Below, one piece after another: positions 26,653-35,305 of a stretch of 64,000 nucleotides of DNA. Below the pieces are notes generated by a model. The model saw only the letters and a list, made by a program, of their open reading frames with translations, was not told the DNA's origin and ran no database searches. Every line of letters starts with the position of its first letter. Positions within the stretch are counted from its first letter, which is position 1. Made by a program: the position numbers and the translations under genes. This DNA comes from Clostridium sp. Ade.TY (GTDB lineage Bacteria; Bacillota; Clostridia; Clostridiales; Clostridiaceae), in the NCBI RefSeq assembly GCF_000498355.1, contig NZ_AVSV01000011.1, positions 1 to 64,000 of the forward strand, in the 5' to 3' direction.

Positions 26653-26657
26653 CTACT

Positions 26658-26791
26658 ACGGTAAATCTTTCAGGCAAAACAAGATGGGTAGCATACAGGA
26701 ATTTTTCCTGTTGTAAAGTTATAAACTTTACATCTTATTCAGGCAAAGTTTATATATAAGATAGGCGTCTTATATATAAACTTTATTTTTT
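26658..26791 (+). ncRNA. Candidate structured non-coding RNA before rex
   Basis: About 134 nt between a perfect promoter and a very strong terminator, with no ORF. Four hairpins can be drawn: ATCTT/AAGAT (26665-26685), ACAGGAA/TTCCTGT (26695-26711), TGTAAAGTT/AACTTTACA (26712-26732) and ATCTTAT/ATAAGAT (26732-26762). The first and fourth present the same loop motif TCAGGCAAA (TTCAGGCAAA at 26669-26678 and 26738-26747). The fourth is mutually exclusive with the terminator stem (26745-26761 with 26768-26784, then T6). That competition is like an attenuator or riboswitch, but a stand-alone sRNA is equally possible. I know no family with this pattern. Confidence 0.65.
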
Positions 26792-26841
26792 ATAATAAAA
26801 TTGGATTATTTTATTTAACTTATGGTAATATATATAATGAT

Positions 26842-26857
26842 AGTTAAAAATTTAACT
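26842..26857. promoter_or_regulatory. Rex-like operator before rex
   Basis: AGTTAA-AAAT-TTAACT matches the core GTTAANNNNTTAAC of Rex sites. It lies four bases behind a TATAAT (26833-26838), consistent with autorepression of rex. Confidence 0.55.
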
Positions 26858-26923
26858 CTAAATAATAGGGTTTTACATAATTGTGTTTAGTGAAACAGAA
26901 AAAAATTAATAAGGAGATACAGT

Positions 26924-27568
26924 ATGGAAAAAAAGAAACCTATTTCTATGGCTGTTATTAAAAGACTGCCTAAATATCACAGATATTTAAATGAATTATT
27001 AAAAAATGATGTAGACAGAATATCTTCAAAAGAATTAGGAGAGAAGATTGGATTTACAGCTTCTCAAATACGTCAAGATTTAAACTGCTTTGGTGACTTT
27101 GGACAACAGGGATATGGATACAACGTACGTGAATTAGCTAGTCAAATAAGTACTATACTTGGATTAGATAAAGAGTATAATGCAGTAATAATTGGAGCTG
27201 GTAACATTGGTCAAGCAATAGCAAATTATACTAGATTTGGAAAGATGAGTTTTAATTTAGAAGGTATATTTGATGCTAACCCTAAGCTTCTTGGTATGAA
27301 GATAAGAGATGTAGGAATACAAGACATTGACAATTTAGAAGGATTCTTAAAAGACAACAAAATAGATGTTGGTGTTATATGTGTACCTAGAATAAATGCG
27401 CAAAAAGTTTGTGATACTTTAGTCGAAGGTGGAGTAAAAGGAATATGGAATTTTGCACCTGTAGACTTAAGTGTTCCAGAAGATGTTACTGTTGAAAATG
27501 TACATTTAAGTGAAAGTTTATTAACATTAATATATTTACTACATGATAAAAATAACAATAGAAAATAA
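26924..27568 (+). CDS. rex: Redox-sensing transcriptional repressor Rex
   Basis: 214-residue Rex. The N-terminal winged helix includes RISSKELGEKIGFTASQIRQ (about 26-45) and the family stretch DLNCFGDFGQQGYGYNV. The Rossmann domain has AVIIGAGNIGQAIANY (about 86-101). Rex dimers bind TTGTTAANNNNTTAACAA when NADH/NAD+ is low and release when NADH rises. In clostridia the targets include the crt-bcd-etf-hbd operon, which follows directly here with two matching sites. GGAGA precedes the ATG. Confidence 0.96.
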   Translation: MEKKKPISMAVIKRLPKYHRYLNELLKNDVDRISSKELGEKIGFTASQIRQDLNCFGDFGQQGYGYNVRELASQISTILGLDKEYNAVIIGAGNIGQAIANYTRFGKMSFNLEGIFDANPKLLGMKIRDVGIQDIDNLEGFLKDNKIDVGVICVPRINAQKVCDTLVEGGVKGIWNFAPVDLSVPEDVTVENVHLSESLLTLIYLLHDKNNNRK

Positions 27569-27638
27569 GCTCTAAGCGTGGTAAATACACGCTTTGTTAA
27601 ATATTATCAAAAAAAATCTACAAAATTTTAGTTTGATA

Positions 27639-27727
27639 TTGCAAAAAATTTAACAAAGTATTATAATTGTAATTGAAGTTGAAAGACTTCAATTATTTTT
27701 TATTTTAATTTGTTATAATATTAACAA
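27639..27727 (+). promoter_or_regulatory. Two Rex-like operators and a hairpin upstream of crt
   Basis: Site 1 is TTGCAAAAAATTTAACAA (27639-27656, two mismatches to the Rex consensus), followed by TATAAT at 27662-27667; its TTGCAA is also a possible -35. Site 2 is TTGTTATAATATTAACAA (27710-27727, one mismatch) and contains TATAAT at 27714-27719. Between them a 10-bp hairpin (27670-27695) with T6 can end transcripts coming from rex. Exact start sites are uncertain. Confidence 0.65.
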
Positions 27728-27848
27728 AGAGTTGATAAATTATTATAAAAATTTTAAATTTTACCGTTTGATAAAGTGTAAATTAGAAAAAGAAAATATT
27801 CAAATAATATATATTAATTCGGTTGTGAAAAAAAGGGAGGCTTTATTA

Positions 27849-28631
27849 ATGGAATTAAAAAATGTACTTCTTGAAAAAGAAGGTAATTTAGCTATCGTAA
27901 CTATCAATAGACCAAAAGCATTAAATGCTTTAAATTCAGAAACATTAAAAGATATTGATGCAGTTGTTACAGATTTAGAAAAGGATAACAACATAACTTG
28001 CGTTATATTAACTGGAGCTGGAGAAAAATCTTTCGTTGCAGGAGCTGACATTTCAGAAATGAAAGACTTAAATGAAGAGCAAGGAAGAGAGTTTGGTATC
28101 TTAGGTAATAACGTATTCAGAAGATTAGAAAAGTTAGGTAAGCCAGTTATTGCTGCAATCTCAGGATTTGCACTAGGTGGTGGATGTGAACTTGCAATGT
28201 CATGTGATATAAGAATAGCTTCAGAAAAAGCTAAATTTGCTCAACCAGAAGCAGGTCTTGGAATTACTCCAGGATTTGGTGGAACTCAAAGATTAGCAAG
28301 ACTAGTTGGAGAGGGAAAAGCAAAAGAACTTATTTATACATGTGACATGATAAAAGCTGATGAAGCATTAAGAATAGGTTTAGTTAATAAAGTAGTTCCT
28401 TTAGAAAGTTTAATGGACGAAGCAAGAGCTATGGCTGAAAAAATAATGGCTAATGCTCCAATCGCTGTTAAGTTATGTAAAGATGCAATCGGAAGAGGAA
28501 TGCAAGTAAGCATAGACGAAGGAATAATGATAGAAGCAGAAGACTTCGGTAAATGCTTTAGCACAGAAGACCAAGTTGAAGGTATGACTGCTTTCATGGA
28601 AAGAAGAGCTAAAAACTTCCAAAACAAATAA
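27849..28631 (+). CDS. crt: 3-hydroxybutyryl-CoA dehydratase (crotonase)
   Basis: 260-residue enoyl-CoA hydratase-fold enzyme dehydrating 3-hydroxybutyryl-CoA to crotonyl-CoA. The oxyanion-hole segments are SFVAGADISEM (about 60-70) and ALGGGCELAMSCD (about 105-117). Catalytic Glu residues lie in GGCELA and in FAQPEAGLGITPGFGGTQRL. The start is the ATG at 27849, with GGGAGG upstream. The frame is open further 5', but that part is AT-rich leader. First gene of the butyryl-CoA operon; the thiolase gene is not in this cluster. Confidence 0.96.
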   Translation: MELKNVLLEKEGNLAIVTINRPKALNALNSETLKDIDAVVTDLEKDNNITCVILTGAGEKSFVAGADISEMKDLNEEQGREFGILGNNVFRRLEKLGKPVIAAISGFALGGGCELAMSCDIRIASEKAKFAQPEAGLGITPGFGGTQRLARLVGEGKAKELIYTCDMIKADEALRIGLVNKVVPLESLMDEARAMAEKIMANAPIAVKLCKDAIGRGMQVSIDEGIMIEAEDFGKCFSTEDQVEGMTAFMERRAKNFQNK

Positions 28632-28692
28632 TGAAATATAATATATAAATTCACTAATAGATTTAGGGTGTATTATTAGGAGGGTAATTTAA

Positions 28693-29832
28693 ATGAATTT
28701 CCAATTAACTAGAGAACAAGAATTAGTAAAACAAATGGTTAGAGAATTCGCTATAAACGAAGTAAAACCAATTGCAGCTGAAATTGATGAAACAGAAAGA
28801 TTCCCAATGGAAAACGTAGAAAAAATGGCTAAGCTTGGTATGATGGGAATACCTTTTAGTAAAGAACTTGGCGGAGCTGGTGGAGATGTACTTTCATACA
28901 TCTTAGCAGTTGAAGAATTATCAAAAGTATGTGGTACAACAGGAGTTATACTTTCAGCTCATACTTCATTATGTGCTTCATTAATAAATGAATTTGGTAA
29001 GCCAGCACAAAAAGAAAAATATTTAGTACCTCTTGCAAAAGGAGAAAAAATCGGAGCATTCGGTTTAACTGAACCAGGAGCTGGTACTGATGCAGCTGGA
29101 CAACAAACAACTGCAGTTCTAGATGGAGATAACTACATCTTAAATGGATCAAAAATATTCATAACAAATGGTGGAGTTGCTGAAACTTTCATAATATTTG
29201 CTATGACAGATAAATCAAAAGGAACAAAAGGAATATCAGCATTCATAGTTGAAAAAGATTTCCCAGGATTCTCAATTGGTAAAGTAGAAGATAAGATGGG
29301 TATTAGAGCATCATCAACTACTGAATTAATTATGGAAAACTGTATAGTTCCAAAAGAAAACCTAATCGGACAAGAAGGTAGAGGATTCGGAATAGCAATG
29401 AAGACTCTAGACGGTGGTAGAATAGGTATCGCAGCTCAAGCATTAGGAATTGCAGAAGGTGCTTTAGATGAAGCTGTTAACTATATGAAAGAAAGAAAAC
29501 AATTCGGAAGATCATTAACAGCATTCCAAGGATTACAATGGATGGTTGCTGAAATGGATACAAAAATAGAAGCTGCAAGAAATTTAGTATATAAAGCAGC
29601 ATGCAAGAAGCAAGCAGGACTTCCATATTCAGTTGATGCTGCAAGAGCAAAATTATTTGCTGCAGATGTAGCTATGGAAGTAACAACTAAAGCAGTTCAA
29701 TTATTCGGAGGATACGGATACACTAAAGAATATCCAGTTGAAAGAATGATGAGAGACGCTAAGATAACAGAAATCTACGAAGGAACTTCAGAAGTTCAAA
29801 AGATGGTTATTGCAGGAAGCAAGTTAAGATAA
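28693..29832 (+). CDS. bcd: Butyryl-CoA dehydrogenase
   Basis: 379-residue acyl-CoA dehydrogenase reducing crotonyl-CoA to butyryl-CoA. Flavin-binding [12 protein letters not shown] (about 118-129) and FITNGG, acyl-CoA dehydrogenase signature [16 protein letters not shown], and the catalytic base Glu in [12 protein letters not shown] (about residue 367) are present. With EtfAB in clostridia it forms an electron-bifurcating complex that uses NADH to reduce crotonyl-CoA and ferredoxin. Strong AGGAGG. Confidence 0.97.
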   Translation: MNFQLTREQELVKQMVREFAINEVKPIAAEIDETERFPMENVEKMAKLGMMGIPFSKELGGAGGDVLSYILAVEELSKVCGTTGVILSAHTSLCASLINEFGKPAQKEKYLVPLAKGEKIGAFGLTEPGAGTDAAGQQTTAVLDGDNYILNGSKIFITNGGVAETFIIFAMTDKSKGTKGISAFIVEKDFPGFSIGKVEDKMGIRASSTTELIMENCIVPKENLIGQEGRGFGIAMKTLDGGRIGIAAQALGIAEGALDEAVNYMKERKQFGRSLTAFQGLQWMVAEMDTKIEAARNLVYKAACKKQAGLPYSVDAARAKLFAADVAMEVTTKAVQLFGGYGYTKEYPVERMMRDAKITEIYEGTSEVQKMVIAGSKLR

Positions 29833-29848
29833 GGGAGGCCTTTTAATA

Positions 29849-30628
29849 ATGAATATAGTAGTTTGTTTAAAACAAGTTCCAGATACAACAGCAGTAAAAA
29901 TAGATCCTAAAACAGGAACACTTATAAGAGATGGTGTACCATCAATAATAAACCCAGAAGATAAGCATGCTTTAGAAGCAGCGCTTCAAATAAAAGAAAA
30001 CAACGGAGCAAAGGTTACTGTAGTAAGTATGGGACCTCCACAAGCAGAAAGTGCTTTAAGAGAAGCTTTATGTATGGGAGCTGATGAAGCAGTACTTATA
30101 ACAGATAGAGCTTTCGCAGGGGCTGATACATTAGCAACTTCAAAAGCATTAGCAGGAGCTATTAAGAAGTTAGAGTACGATATAATCTTCGCTGGAAGAC
30201 AAGCAATCGATGGAGATACAGCTCAAGTTGGACCAGAAATAGCAGAACATTTAAATATTCCTCAAGTAACTTACGTTCAAGACGTAAAAGTTGAAGAAGA
30301 TGGATTATTAATAAATAGAGCATTAGAAGATGGATATGAATTAATAAAAGTTAATGCACCATGTCTTTTAACTGCAATAGAAGAATTAAATCAACCAAGA
30401 TATATGAATGTTGGATTAATATTCGATACAAAGGATTCAAAAATCACAATCTGGTCAGCAGACGATATAGATGTAGATAAGGCAGAATTAGGTCTTAAAG
30501 GATCACCAACAAAGGTTAAGAAGTCAATGACTAAAGAAATGAAGGGTGCTGGCGAATTAATCAAAGAAGGTCCAAAAGACGCAGCTAAATACGTTATCGG
30601 AAAATTAAAAGAAAAACACTACATCTAA
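29849..30628 (+). CDS. etfB: Electron transfer flavoprotein subunit beta
   Basis: 259-residue EtfB. It begins MNIVVCLKQVPDTTAVKID, with IINPEDKHALEAALQIKE and the ETF beta signature around ITAIEELNQPRYMNV (about 172-187). In bifurcating clostridial complexes EtfB holds the NADH-site FAD. It lies 16 bp after bcd and pairs with the next gene. Confidence 0.97.
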   Translation: MNIVVCLKQVPDTTAVKIDPKTGTLIRDGVPSIINPEDKHALEAALQIKENNGAKVTVVSMGPPQAESALREALCMGADEAVLITDRAFAGADTLATSKALAGAIKKLEYDIIFAGRQAIDGDTAQVGPEIAEHLNIPQVTYVQDVKVEEDGLLINRALEDGYELIKVNAPCLLTAIEELNQPRYMNVGLIFDTKDSKITIWSADDIDVDKAELGLKGSPTKVKKSMTKEMKGAGELIKEGPKDAAKYVIGKLKEKHYI

Positions 30629-30648
30629 ATTTGGGAGGTAATTTAACA

Positions 30649-31647
30649 ATGAATATAGCAGATTACAATGGCGTTTGGGTATTTGCTGAACAAAGAGAAG
30701 GCGAATTACAAAAAGTATCATTAGAATTATTAGGTGAAGGTAGAAAAATTGCAAATAAATTAGGAGTTAAACTTACAGCTTTATTATTAGGTAAAGATAT
30801 AAAAGGTTTAGCAAATACATTAGGAGAAAATGGTGCTGATGAAGTTATCGTATGTGATAATGCTTTATTAGAACATTATACAACTGATGGATATACAAAA
30901 GTTATCTGTGACTTAGCTAATGAAAGAAAACCTGGAATATTATTCATAGGAGCTACTTTCATAGGAAGAGATTTAGGTCCAAGAGTTGCAGCTAGATTAT
31001 CAACAGGATTAACTGCTGACTGTACACAATTAGATGTTGTAGTTGAAAACGGAGACCTTTTAGCTACAAGACCAGCATTTGGTGGAAACTTAATGGCAAC
31101 AATCGCTTGTCCAGATCATAGACCACAAATGGCTACAGTAAGACCTGGAGTTTTCTCAAAAGTAGAAGAAAAGAATTCAAACTTTGAAATTGAAGAAGTT
31201 GAAGTTAAATTAACTGAAGCTGATATCAGAACAAAAGTTGTTGAAATAGTTAAAGAAACTAAAGAAGTTGTAGATATAAGTGAAGCTGACTTTATCGTAG
31301 CTGGCGGTAGAGGAATGGGAAGCAAAGAAAACTTCGATAAATTATATGAATTAGCAGAAGTTTTAGAAGGATCAGTAGCTGCATCAAGAGGAGCTATTGA
31401 TAAAGGATGGATAGAAAGAGATTACCAAGTTGGTCAAACTGGTAAAACTGTAAGACCAAACATCTATATTGCTTGTGGTATTTCAGGAGCTATCCAACAC
31501 GCAGCTGGTATGCAAGATTCAGATATGATTATAGCAATCAATAAAGATGAAACTGCTCCAATAATGAAAATTGCTGATTATGCAATTGTTGGAGATGTAA
31601 ATAAAGTATTACCTGAGCTTATAGCAGAGTTCAAAGAAGTAAAATAA
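30649..31647 (+). CDS. etfA: Electron transfer flavoprotein subunit alpha
   Basis: 332-residue EtfA. The C-terminal FAD domain shows VAGGRGMGSKENF, AASRGAIDKGW, VGQTGKTVRPNIYIACGISGAIQH and AINKDETAPIMKIADY. The start at 30649 follows GGGAGG; a TTG 18 nt upstream is inside that site. It forms the Etf heterodimer that passes electrons to Bcd. No N-terminal ferredoxin domain, unlike some clostridial EtfA proteins. Confidence 0.97.
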   Translation: MNIADYNGVWVFAEQREGELQKVSLELLGEGRKIANKLGVKLTALLLGKDIKGLANTLGENGADEVIVCDNALLEHYTTDGYTKVICDLANERKPGILFIGATFIGRDLGPRVAARLSTGLTADCTQLDVVVENGDLLATRPAFGGNLMATIACPDHRPQMATVRPGVFSKVEEKNSNFEIEEVEVKLTEADIRTKVVEIVKETKEVVDISEADFIVAGGRGMGSKENFDKLYELAEVLEGSVAASRGAIDKGWIERDYQVGQTGKTVRPNIYIACGISGAIQHAAGMQDSDMIIAINKDETAPIMKIADYAIVGDVNKVLPELIAEFKEVK

Positions 31648-31681
31648 TAACTTTCAACTTGAATTTTAGGAGGGTACGAAA

Positions 31682-32530
31682 ATGAAAAAAATATTTGTTT
31701 TAGGTGCTGGAACAATGGGAGCTGGAATAGTTCAAGCTTTCGCACAAAAAGGTTATGAAGTAATAGTTAGAGACATAAAAGATGAGTTTGTTGAAAGAGG
31801 ATTATCAGGAATCAACAAAAATCTTACTAGATTAGTTACTAAAGGAAAAATGACTGAAGAAGCTAAAGAAGAAATCTTAAGCAGAATTTCAGGAACAACT
31901 GATATGGCTTTAGCTGCAGATTGCGATTTAGTAGTAGAAGCTGCTATCGAAAACATGAAAATTAAGAAAGAAATATTTGCAGAATTAGATAGAATCTGTA
32001 AGCCAGAAACTATCTTAGCTTCAAATACTTCATCATTATCAATAACAGAAGTTGCATCAGCTACAGGAAGAGCTGATAAAGTTATCGGAATGCACTTCTT
32101 CAACCCAGCTCCAATCATGAAGCTAGTTGAAATCATCAGAGGAATAGCTACAAGCCAAGAAACTTTTGATGCTGTTAAAGAATTATCAGTAGCAATCGGA
32201 AAAGAGCCTGTAGAAGTAGCAGAAGCTCCAGGATTCGTAGTAAACAGAATCTTAATTCCAATGATTAACGAAGCAACATTCATTCTTCAAGAAGGAATAG
32301 CTTCACCAGAAGATATAGATACAGCTATGAAATATGGTGCTAACCACCCAATGGGACCTTTAGCATTAGGAGATTTAATAGGATTAGATGTATGTCTTGC
32401 TATTATGGATGTTTTATACACAGAAACAGGAGACAGCAAATACAGAGCATCAAGCCTTTTAAGAAAATATGTTAGAGCTGGATGGCTTGGAAGAAAAACA
32501 GGAAAAGGTTTCTTCGATTACAGCAGATAA
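31682..32530 (+). CDS. hbd: 3-hydroxybutyryl-CoA dehydrogenase
   Basis: 282-residue enzyme reducing acetoacetyl-CoA to 3-hydroxybutyryl-CoA. The dinucleotide fold is [18 protein letters not shown] (about 5-22), catalytic His in GMHFFNPAP (about residue 138) pairs with Glu in VEIIRG, and [12 protein letters not shown] starts the C-terminal domain. It closes the operon, with AGGAGG before the ATG. Confidence 0.97.
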   Translation: MKKIFVLGAGTMGAGIVQAFAQKGYEVIVRDIKDEFVERGLSGINKNLTRLVTKGKMTEEAKEEILSRISGTTDMALAADCDLVVEAAIENMKIKKEIFAELDRICKPETILASNTSSLSITEVASATGRADKVIGMHFFNPAPIMKLVEIIRGIATSQETFDAVKELSVAIGKEPVEVAEAPGFVVNRILIPMINEATFILQEGIASPEDIDTAMKYGANHPMGPLALGDLIGLDVCLAIMDVLYTETGDSKYRASSLLRKYVRAGWLGRKTGKGFFDYSR

Positions 32531-32570
32531 TCGCTAATTTTTATACACAATTAAAAACTACACTTGTATA

Positions 32571-32600
32571 TAAGGAGATAATTTAATTATTATCTCCTTA
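32571..32600 (+). terminator. Hairpin after hbd
   Basis: 12-bp stem TAAGGAGATAAT/ATTATCTCCTTA with a 6-nt loop and a weak T-rich tail. Probable end of the butyryl-CoA operon; it would also separate it from plc. Confidence 0.65.
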
Positions 32601-32682
32601 ATTTATATAAACTATTTTACATATAATAGAAAGTATTTAATTGTTATTATAATTAAATAATAATTTAAACTAATGAAGAAAG

Positions 32683-33888
32683 ATGGTGCAAAAATTGAAT
32701 AAAGGATTATTTAAGGGGTTAACATTTATTTTACTCACTAGTTTTGTTTGGATAGGAAGCACAACTAAAGCCTATGCATGGGATGGAAAAGCTGATGGGA
32801 CAGGCACTCATTCTATGATAGTTACTCAAGGTGTTAAGGTTTTAGAAAATGATTTATCTAATAATGAACCTGAAGTAATAAGACAAAACTTAAATATACT
32901 AAAGAGTAATTTGCATGAATTTCAATTAGGTTCTACATATCCAGATTATGACCCAAATGAATATGATTTATATCAAGATCACTTTTGGGATCCAGATACA
33001 GAAAATAACTTTACAAAAGATAATAAATGGTATTTAGCTTATTCAATACCAGATACAGGGGAATCACAATTAAGAAAATGTTCTGCTTTAGCAAGAAATG
33101 AGTGGAAAAAAGGGAATTATAAAAAAGCTGCTTTTTATTTAGGAGAAACTATGCATTATTTTGGGGATATAGATACACCATATCATCCATCAAATGTTAC
33201 TGCAGTTGATAGTTTAGGTCATGTTAAATTTGAAACTTTTGCAGAGGAAAGAAAAGAAAAGTATAAAATAGAAACTACAGGAAGCAAAACAAGTGAAGAT
33301 TTTTATCAAAATATTATAAAAGATAAAGATTTTAACCTTTGGTCTAAGGAATATTGTAGAGGTTTTGCTAAAAAAGCAAAAGCATTATATTATAGCCATG
33401 CTAATATGAGCTGTAGTTGGGATGATTGGGATTATGCAGCTAAAGTTACTTTAGCTAACACTCAAAAAGGAACAGCAGGATACATATATAGATTTTTACA
33501 TGATGTAGCTTTTAATAATGAGCCAATTGATAAAAATTTAAGTGAACTAGTTGTGATAATAAAGACAGCTAATGAAAAGGATGCTGGAACTGATGACTAT
33601 ATGTATTTTGGTATAGAAACAAAAGATGGAAAGAAGCAAGAGTGGAAATTAGATAATCCAGGAAATGATTTTGTTAAAGGTGCTGAAGATACATATACAG
33701 TAAAAATTAAAGATAAGAATATAAAATATAATGATATAAATAAAATGTGGATTAGAAAAAGTAAGTTTACAAAAATAACTGATCAGTGGAAACCTGAATA
33801 TATAAAAATAATAGCTAATCAAAATGTTGAACTTGAAAAAAACATTAATGAATGGATTTCAGGAAGTACAACATATTTTTTAAACTAA
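32683..33888 (+). CDS. plc: Secreted zinc phospholipase C, alpha-toxin homologue
   Basis: 401-residue precursor close to C. perfringens alpha-toxin. The signal peptide ends at AYA after residue 32, giving mature WDGKADGTGTH with Trp1 and His11 as zinc ligands. Further ligands sit in DLYQDHFWD, MHYFGDIDTPYH (His126, Asp130, His136 in toxin numbering) and GHVKFE. The C-terminal PLAT/C2 domain (about 280-401) keeps GTDDYMYFGI, needed for calcium-dependent membrane binding. Around toxin positions 331-338 hydrophobic residues differ (KSKFTKITDQW). It hydrolyses phosphatidylcholine and probably sphingomyelin outside the cell. The start codon is uncertain (ATG 32683 or the next GTG). Confidence 0.93.
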   Translation: MVQKLNKGLFKGLTFILLTSFVWIGSTTKAYAWDGKADGTGTHSMIVTQGVKVLENDLSNNEPEVIRQNLNILKSNLHEFQLGSTYPDYDPNEYDLYQDHFWDPDTENNFTKDNKWYLAYSIPDTGESQLRKCSALARNEWKKGNYKKAAFYLGETMHYFGDIDTPYHPSNVTAVDSLGHVKFETFAEERKEKYKIETTGSKTSEDFYQNIIKDKDFNLWSKEYCRGFAKKAKALYYSHANMSCSWDDWDYAAKVTLANTQKGTAGYIYRFLHDVAFNNEPIDKNLSELVVIIKTANEKDAGTDDYMYFGIETKDGKKQEWKLDNPGNDFVKGAEDTYTVKIKDKNIKYNDINKMWIRKSKFTKITDQWKPEYIKIIANQNVELEKNINEWISGSTTYFLN

Positions 33889-33936
33889 AAATATTTTAAG
33901 TAATAAAAAGAAATAATCTTAATTTTATTTGCTTTT

Positions 33937-33967
33937 GAGTGTTGAAAAATTCGACACTCTTTTGTTT
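33937..33967 (+). terminator. Terminator of plc
   Basis: GAGTGTTGAA/TTCGACACTC stem (one G-U pair) with a 3-nt loop and a T-rich tail. Confidence 0.85.
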
Positions 33968-34108
33968 TATATATAATTAAGTCATAGAGTATACTTGCAT
34001 ACATGTTTTAGAATAAAATATATTAAAATAATTCGTCTAAATATTACAAAATATTTTGCAGATACATGTTAAAATTTGGTTGTTATAAAAATTAAAGAGG
34101 GAAAAGCA

Positions 34109-34522
34109 ATGAAAGGTAAAATAATTGCAATGACCTTACTAGCAACTATAGCTTCTAGTATTAGTGTATCTGCAATGCAAAATGCAAATGATAATGCAAG
34201 AGGAGGCACATATTATAAATATGAAAGTTATGCACCGGCTTATATGGGAACAGTGAATACTGACATAGTGACAAAACAGGTAGCTCGTGATTATGCAACC
34301 TTTAGATATTGGTCAGGACCAACTATAAATATTTCAGCAAGAGATACGAATAACAAGCAAATAAGTAATAATGTAAGTGTTGCCTCTAATCAAAGTGTAT
34401 ACCATTCTAGATATTATTCAGACAAGCCATCAACTAAGGTTTATATGAAGTTTAATGCAAAAACTAGCTCAGGTTCATCACAAAAAATGAATTTAAGTTG
34501 GTCACCAGATGATCCAAGCTAA
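34109..34522 (+). CDS. Small secreted protein of unknown function
   Basis: 137-residue protein with a signal peptide (MKGKIIAMTLLATIASSISVS, split near A-MQNAND) and a mature part of about 115 residues, rich in Ser, Thr, Tyr and Asn, with no Cys and ending WSPDDPS. It looks like a small beta-sandwich. Layout resembles DUF2712-type secreted proteins, but I am unsure. The ATG at 34109 follows AGAGGG. It directly precedes a two-permease ABC exporter locus, an arrangement typical of bacteriocin or small-peptide export and immunity. Bacteriocin activity is inference only. Confidence 0.7.
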   Translation: MKGKIIAMTLLATIASSISVSAMQNANDNARGGTYYKYESYAPAYMGTVNTDIVTKQVARDYATFRYWSGPTINISARDTNNKQISNNVSVASNQSVYHSRYYSDKPSTKVYMKFNAKTSSGSSQKMNLSWSPDDPS

Positions 34523-34526
34523 TATT

Positions 34527-35305
34527 ATGAAAATAGATATTAAGAAATGTTTAAATAAAAGATTTCTTATATCTATAACAGGACTAACAATATTTTTATT
34601 AATAGGACTTTTTCAATATTATAATGGAAAAACCTTGGGATATAGTGATAATAATGCTATTCACGCTTTTTTAGCAGTTATTGAAAATAACCATACAATA
34701 TTGCCTAGTATGGCAATATTACTTTCAACAATAGTATGTGGCGATTCTTTATACAATGAATATAGAAGTGGACATCTTAGGAATATAGTTAGCAGATTTA
34801 GCTTAAAACAATATATACTTATAAAAGCTATAGTTAATATTATTATATCAGCTATAGTAGTGATGATTCCTATGATAATAATGATGATAACTTCATTATT
34901 ATTTTTGATTTAGATAAAAGTATTTTATCAGATCCATCTTATTACGGTCCAACTGGAAAGTTAGTAGAGATATATGTAAACTATCCTATATTTTATATGA
35001 TAATATCAATAGCTCTAATGGGAGTTTTTGTTGCTATGTATTCTACATTATCAATTGGAATAGCTTTTTATGCAAAATTTAGAAGTGTATCAATTATAAT
35101 TCCAGTTTTAGCTTACAATATTTTTCAATTTATTAGTGAATTAGTAGGTCATGAAATTGCACTAAATGATTACCAAAGACCAATGATAGGAATGCTTTTT
35201 ACTATACTTATGTTTGATTATCAAATGTTCTTATGGTATATACTAATTTTAATTATAGCATCTTCATTAGTTTATTTTAAATTAAAGAAAGGATTAATCA
35301 TTTAA
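34527..35305 (+). pseudogene. ABC-2 type permease, frameshifted
   Basis: The reading frame from 34527 (MKIDIKKCLNKRFLISITG) covers three hydrophobic segments and stops at 34913. The remainder continues in the +2 relative frame (FDLDKSILSDPSYYG..., then helices to 35305). Adding one T to the T5 run at 34902-34906 would join them into one protein of about 259 residues with six helices. So there is a single-base lesion in a homopolymer: a true pseudogene, a slippage-controlled gene or a sequencing error. The stop overlaps the next ATG (TAATG). Confidence 0.7.

Noticed and set aside
26631..26700. Possible glycine riboswitch (GGAAAG ... TCTTTCAGGCAAAA)
   Set aside because: The conserved internal GCCGAAGGGGCAA segment and the second aptamer are absent, and the GGAAAG part lies upstream of the predicted transcription start.
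27670..27701. Attenuator in the crt leader
   Set aside because: If the first promoter (TATAAT 27662) is used, the hairpin begins at or before the transcription start, so it more likely terminates rex readthrough.
27732..27848. N-terminal extension of crt from 27732
   Set aside because: AT-rich leader without ribosome binding site; the enzyme family starts at the ATG at 27849.
32620..32682. Phased A-tract bent DNA upstream of plc as in C. perfringens
   Set aside because: Only scattered A/T runs without 10-bp phasing were seen.
34109..34522. Lactococcin 972-type bacteriocin
   Set aside because: The typical GG-W and SNY-H patterns are not present; kept only as secreted protein of unknown function.
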